Origin: a virus
Length of the DNA: 39,683 nt
Virus record (IMG/VR): IMGVR_UViG_3300012964_000024
Span: 1 to 39,683 of that record
Reading direction: 5' to 3' (one strand)
The position numbers were made by a program, and so were the translations under genes. The notes beneath the pieces were generated by a model. That model was given only the letters and a program-made list of their open reading frames with translations, ran no database searches and was not told the DNA's origin. Positions 37,801 through 39,683 of the stretch are shown in pieces (the stretch's first letter is position 1; each line of letters opens with the position of its first letter).

Positions 37801-38438
37801 TATATACTGACTCACAAGGGGCTGTAGTTTATATGAACTCTCCGTTCCGCTCAGCCAGAGATATCACAAGATTCGTAACTCATCCTATTAAAGAGATTGG
37901 AGATAAACTTAATCCGACTATCTCATGGGGAAGAGGAATGATTACTGGAACAGACTGGACTGGAAAGTCTTTCTTAACTCCAGGAGGAACTCCTGCTCAA
38001 CATATCTTAGACTATCTTGAGTGGTCTGGAAAAGAAATCTCGGGATACGAAAAGTATTATGGAAGTATTTCTCCAGATAAAAATCATTCCTATAGAGTAT
38101 TACAGAACTTTGGATTGCAGCCTAGTCGTGGAACTATTGGTGGTCCTCCTATGAGTTCTCTTATGAAACAAAAAGCAGATCAAACTTCTGAGAAGGAGTA
38201 TTATTTAAATACAGCTAATCAATTGCTGTCACAAGGAAAGCAGGAAGAGGGAGTAAAAGTTTTGATGGATCATAACCTATTCTCTGAACTAACGCCATAT
38301 TTTATTAAAGCTAATAATCCTGCACTTGGAAATCTCATTCATCTGAGACTGGAGACAATGCTTAAGAGTGCTCGCACACCCGAAGAGCGTGAACAGATAA
38401 TGAAAGAAATGAATGCGATACAGTATGGGACTAAGTAA
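34803..38438 (+). CDS. Large internal virion (ejection) protein, 1211 residues
   Basis: The longest gene in the window. The N-terminal hydrophobic helices (IGAAEATAGMASSFFGALPA, AAAIGKTSAEALPLLLPAAM) are followed by a Pro-rich linker (about residues 195-285), then a long helical body with WFPHLVKDYYAKRTAGAGGG and further amphipathic segments (LGKGTAVKLGIGFASLMILK). No catalytic motif is apparent. The size, last position in the ejection block and membrane-active segments suggest the large protein that lines the DNA ejection conduit. The start overlaps the previous stop (TAATG). Confidence 0.75.
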   Translation: MATAQSTTKREWQDMPTPTKQIRGADEGWQYLENPHAASEYTQPQPLHPDIPSEPSAKGDLGEAFKQTAKGVIGAAEATAGMASSFFGALPAAAAGLYQAIKDKKVESYPEAFKFVQQYYTYEPKSAEGKAIQEVVGNLFQKYSNLVEKGIVEPNIEHGNVLAAAIGKTSAEALPLLLPAAMGGKAISKGKEVPSPAGEVPPTTGGIPPSKPLSPLEGQPISQDGVLMPRQEQIPAQQGAIEKAPIEGQVVRPELPPPTSALPEAQEVTPGSLPAPPKDSPAPTVNDTTGAVSSLTQARAEKDAVAHFYNDSEIEHITLQGGVEEQLKSNTQFEQQTSAKILNFVPRNQQGALDPTIFKDVWDKTMSTIGRGMQALSESGVSRGIKQVMNPVENMPPLVAAAMKQTANEGRAIEYSRSFFKKGADQFSKDAQDKMGLARENPQVANTLNPEEKAFTDAFWNYHSAVADAAFQKGIIKTNDLNWFPHLVKDYYAKRTAGAGGGFRTTVGSAVRRKWTGTIEEVEAKSGLERIHSIQAAIDVTHDLAHAVRGRNIIDYVRDMVNTDGDMHVGYPGEDVPNGVPLTIPGATERTFFTERSINYQGQKYPIKNGYVNINNVDHMVDMESGKAFIDGKQYTVQSRNMVKTQFIKVHPEIKAAMDVLAGADNPNVFYKGMLGFKVLQVRLKMLNPIFHHITVAPKVMLTLPFGGLSPKVWWHPENLYGPELYNAMSTGQRAALHTPFGMYVAGSVLRNDRATVMEAMRDNLVVPGEYGHHMDVYGVERPPEITKTWMQNTLNNMAPALELGDKMQALNRFWSYDVLWKQIGNAGLGVWKALKTSKTKELVDSFAKKNGRDPTAEEYATLSDAAGKFAGHTATLATSMLGREDFGNAYRRNLDTFLFSRQNTMSNIRMLKMGMGLMPKFLQGQLAGVAESLGKGTAVKLGIGFASLMILKDIFLTQGLGNIVNYATTAHYNIPDKSGKYGGHFMSGNDEGKDDYISLYTDSQGAVVYMNSPFRSARDITRFVTHPIKEIGDKLNPTISWGRGMITGTDWTGKSFLTPGGTPAQHILDYLEWSGKEISGYEKYYGSISPDKNHSYRVLQNFGLQPSRGTIGGPPMSSLMKQKADQTSEKEYYLNTANQLLSQGKQEEGVKVLMDHNLFSELTPYFIKANNPALGNLIHLRLETMLKSARTPEEREQIMKEMNAIQYGTK

Positions 38439-38439
38439 A

Positions 38440-38670
38440 ATGATAAGCAATATGCCCCAAGGTGTCCGAACAGGAGCGGACGTAGGAGTAGCAGCAACAG
38501 TAATTGTAGGATGGTTAGGAGTACTTCAGCCATGGCTTACTGCTCTTGCTACCATCCTGGCAGCAGTATGGACTGGACTTCAGTTATATGATCGTCATCA
38601 GAGAAATACACATGCAAAGCGGAATACTTCTAAGAGAAAAGGAACTAAATCCAGACGGAACATTCGGTAA
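38440..38670 (+). CDS. Small holin-like membrane protein
   Basis: I chose the ATG at 38440 (MISNMPQGVRTGADVGVAAT), right after the large-protein stop; an upstream in-frame ATG at 38413 lies inside that gene. The hydrophobic hairpin VAATVIVGWLGVLQPWLTAL then ATILAAVWTGLQLY suggests two close transmembrane helices. The C-terminus is extremely basic. This fits class II-type holins. It overlaps the DUF5675 gene by 59 bases. Confidence 0.65.
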   Translation: MISNMPQGVRTGADVGVAATVIVGWLGVLQPWLTALATILAAVWTGLQLYDRHQRNTHAKRNTSKRKGTKSRRNIR

Positions 38671-39025
38671 GTTAGTTATAGGAACATTTACCTGTGCTAC
38701 TGTAGAACGTCCTTGGCTAGATAATCAGAATGATATTTCTTGTATTCCTGAAGGAACTTACTTCTGTAAACTTCTTCCTGCAACAACTAACATAGCCGCA
38801 GGTATGACAGTAGCTTATCAGTTAATGGAAGTTCCAGATCGAACCTTTGTAGAAATGCATGTAGCAAACTTTCCAAAAGATGTTAAAGGATGTATTGGAC
38901 TTGGTAAATATATAGCTGAGGATTCAGATGGAAATAGAATGGTTACGCATTCTATTGATACAGTGAAAGCCTTCTATTCGTACATGCAAGGTCAATCGTT
39001 TACATTAGAAATTAGGAGAGGATAA
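38612..39025 (+). CDS. DUF5675 family protein, lysis-associated
   Basis: The protein has 137 residues from the ATG at 38612 (MQSGILLREKELNPDGTFGK). It shows the family layout: TFGKLVIGTFTCATVERPWL, CIPEGTYFCKLLP, EVPDRTFVEMHVANFPKDVK and GCIGLGK. The His and Cys in MHVANF...GCIGLG are the conserved polar pair (usually HxGN...GC). The family is of unknown function, often encoded next to phage lysis genes. Here it lies between two holin-like genes, so a cell-wall role is likely but unproven. Confidence 0.75.
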   Translation: MQSGILLREKELNPDGTFGKLVIGTFTCATVERPWLDNQNDISCIPEGTYFCKLLPATTNIAAGMTVAYQLMEVPDRTFVEMHVANFPKDVKGCIGLGKYIAEDSDGNRMVTHSIDTVKAFYSYMQGQSFTLEIRRG

Positions 39026-39483
39026 TGAGTTGGGTTAGTGCAGTATGGAGTGGAGTAAAGGTATTGTTTGGAGTTGGTACTGGAACTGACGGAGGTCAAG
39101 GGAAAGATATTGTACAGGAGACTGCTGATATCTATTCTAACTATCATCCTGGAGTTAAGGATGCTCACGACATGGTTGCAGAGGACGCTAAACAATCAGA
39201 ACAGAATGTTAATGATGCTAGAGCTATGCAAGGACCGCAGGGAGGAGTAAGTGCATTTGACGTGTTCGTCAATGGATTGAATCGTCTTCCACGTCCACTA
39301 TTCTCTTTATGGGCATTTGGAACATTAGTAGCGGCTACTTTCGGACTTATATCTTCAACAGGATTTCAGAATCTTGATCCATTCTCACAGAAACTAATTC
39401 TGACTATTGTAGAATTCTTCTTTGGTATCCGTGTTGTAAGTCAGGACGTACCGGCACTTATTAAAACTTTACGGAATAAGTAA
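39025..39483 (+). CDS. 3TM-type phage holin
   Basis: The protein has 152 residues. The soluble N-terminal half has KDIVQETADIYSNYHPGVKD. NRLPRPLFSLWAFGTLVAAT leads into hydrophobic segments (VAATFGLISSTGF, KLILTIVEFFFGIRVVS), the pattern of the Holin_3TMs family with its conserved RP before the first helix. It would form inner-membrane lesions that end the infection. The ATG overlaps the DUF5675 stop (TAATG). Confidence 0.8.
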   Translation: MSWVSAVWSGVKVLFGVGTGTDGGQGKDIVQETADIYSNYHPGVKDAHDMVAEDAKQSEQNVNDARAMQGPQGGVSAFDVFVNGLNRLPRPLFSLWAFGTLVAATFGLISSTGFQNLDPFSQKLILTIVEFFFGIRVVSQDVPALIKTLRNK

Positions 39484-39484
39484 T

Positions 39485-39616
39485 ATGCCAGTAGCAATGG
39501 AAAGGAAACTAAAGGCCCAAGCCCGCAAGAAACATCTTAAAGGAAAGCGAGCAAGGGCCTATGTCTACGGTACTATGCGCAAGACTGGATGGAAACCTTC
39601 TAAGAAGAAGCGTTAA
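39485..39616 (+). CDS. Short basic conserved phage protein, 43 residues
   Basis: The product is MPVAMERKLKAQARKKHLKG followed by KRARAYVYGTMRKTGWKPSK and KKR. This compact Lys/Arg-rich protein with the AYVYGTMRKTGWKPS motif is widespread in tailed phages, of unknown function, and probably DNA-binding or capsid-internal. The ATG is two bases after the holin stop. Confidence 0.75.
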   Translation: MPVAMERKLKAQARKKHLKGKRARAYVYGTMRKTGWKPSKKKR

Positions 39617-39683
39617 GATTCATAAATCCATAAGTACAGAAAATATATCCTAAAGTAGAAAGTCTCCAACCCAGTCTATAATA
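39617..39683. other. Terminal stretch without visible feature
   Basis: 67 AT-rich bases after the last gene. I see no open frame, hairpin or promoter match in it; the window ends here. Confidence 0.5.

Noticed and set aside
1-39683. CRISPR array, insertion sequence or integrase attachment site
   Set aside because: No spaced direct repeats, transposase or integrase frame, or tRNA-end duplication is visible.

Overview
The window looks like about 40 kb of an AT-rich tailed bacteriophage of a Gram-negative host, most likely a podovirus. The rightward arm has a P22-type set of virion genes: terminase, portal, GroES-like chaperonin, scaffold-like protein, capsid, gp4-like and gp10-like tail-neck proteins, fibres and DNA-ejection proteins. 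It ends with DUF5675 and holin-like genes. Signal peptides, a phage outer-membrane beta-barrel protein and a periplasm-type transglycosylase point to a two-membrane host. No integrase or repressor is visible here. The host itself cannot be named from the sequence.

Layout. Bases 1-16,830 are transcribed leftward. From the left end inward they hold a probable DnaB-type helicase (cut by the window edge), a zincin-like protein, a metallophosphoesterase-like protein with damaged metal motifs, and a GC-rich imported cassette (about 1,426-2,623) with an Ea22-like gene between direct repeats. Next come a secreted transglycosylase with an inserted peptidoglycan-binding domain, a TOPRIM primase and zinc-ribbon proteins. 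Bases 4,994-11,862 hold a tightly packed seven-gene amide-ligase cluster: class I and class II glutamine amidotransferases, a RimK-like ATP-grasp ligase, two unrelated glutamine-synthetase-fold COOH-NH2 ligases and two unrecognised proteins. This gene combination is known from phiEco32-type phages and is predicted to make or attach an unidentified peptide-like product. A tRNA-Leu(UAA) and several small genes follow.

Bases 13,740-16,830 are an early-type region of tiny membrane proteins separated by structured non-coding blocks. One block contains a complete type I hammerhead ribozyme (15,169-15,227, minus strand). Another carries five consecutive perfect hairpins. A recurrent palindrome, TTAATC-N1-2-GATTAA, lies beside minus-strand starts, often just downstream of a promoter-like -10, and may define a regulon.

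Bases 16,830-17,119 are the divergent switch. They contain two copies of a bipartite element (GAACTTTT-N2-N9-TTGTCTAA) ahead of the rightward operon. A third copy at 4,548-4,574 faces left ahead of the zinc-ribbon/primase genes, which suggests a phage-specific promoter. Bases 17,120-39,616 are one nearly continuous rightward operon with frequent TAATG or ATGA overlaps. It starts with an HtrA-like serine protease and runs through packaging, head, tail, fibre, ejection and lysis genes.
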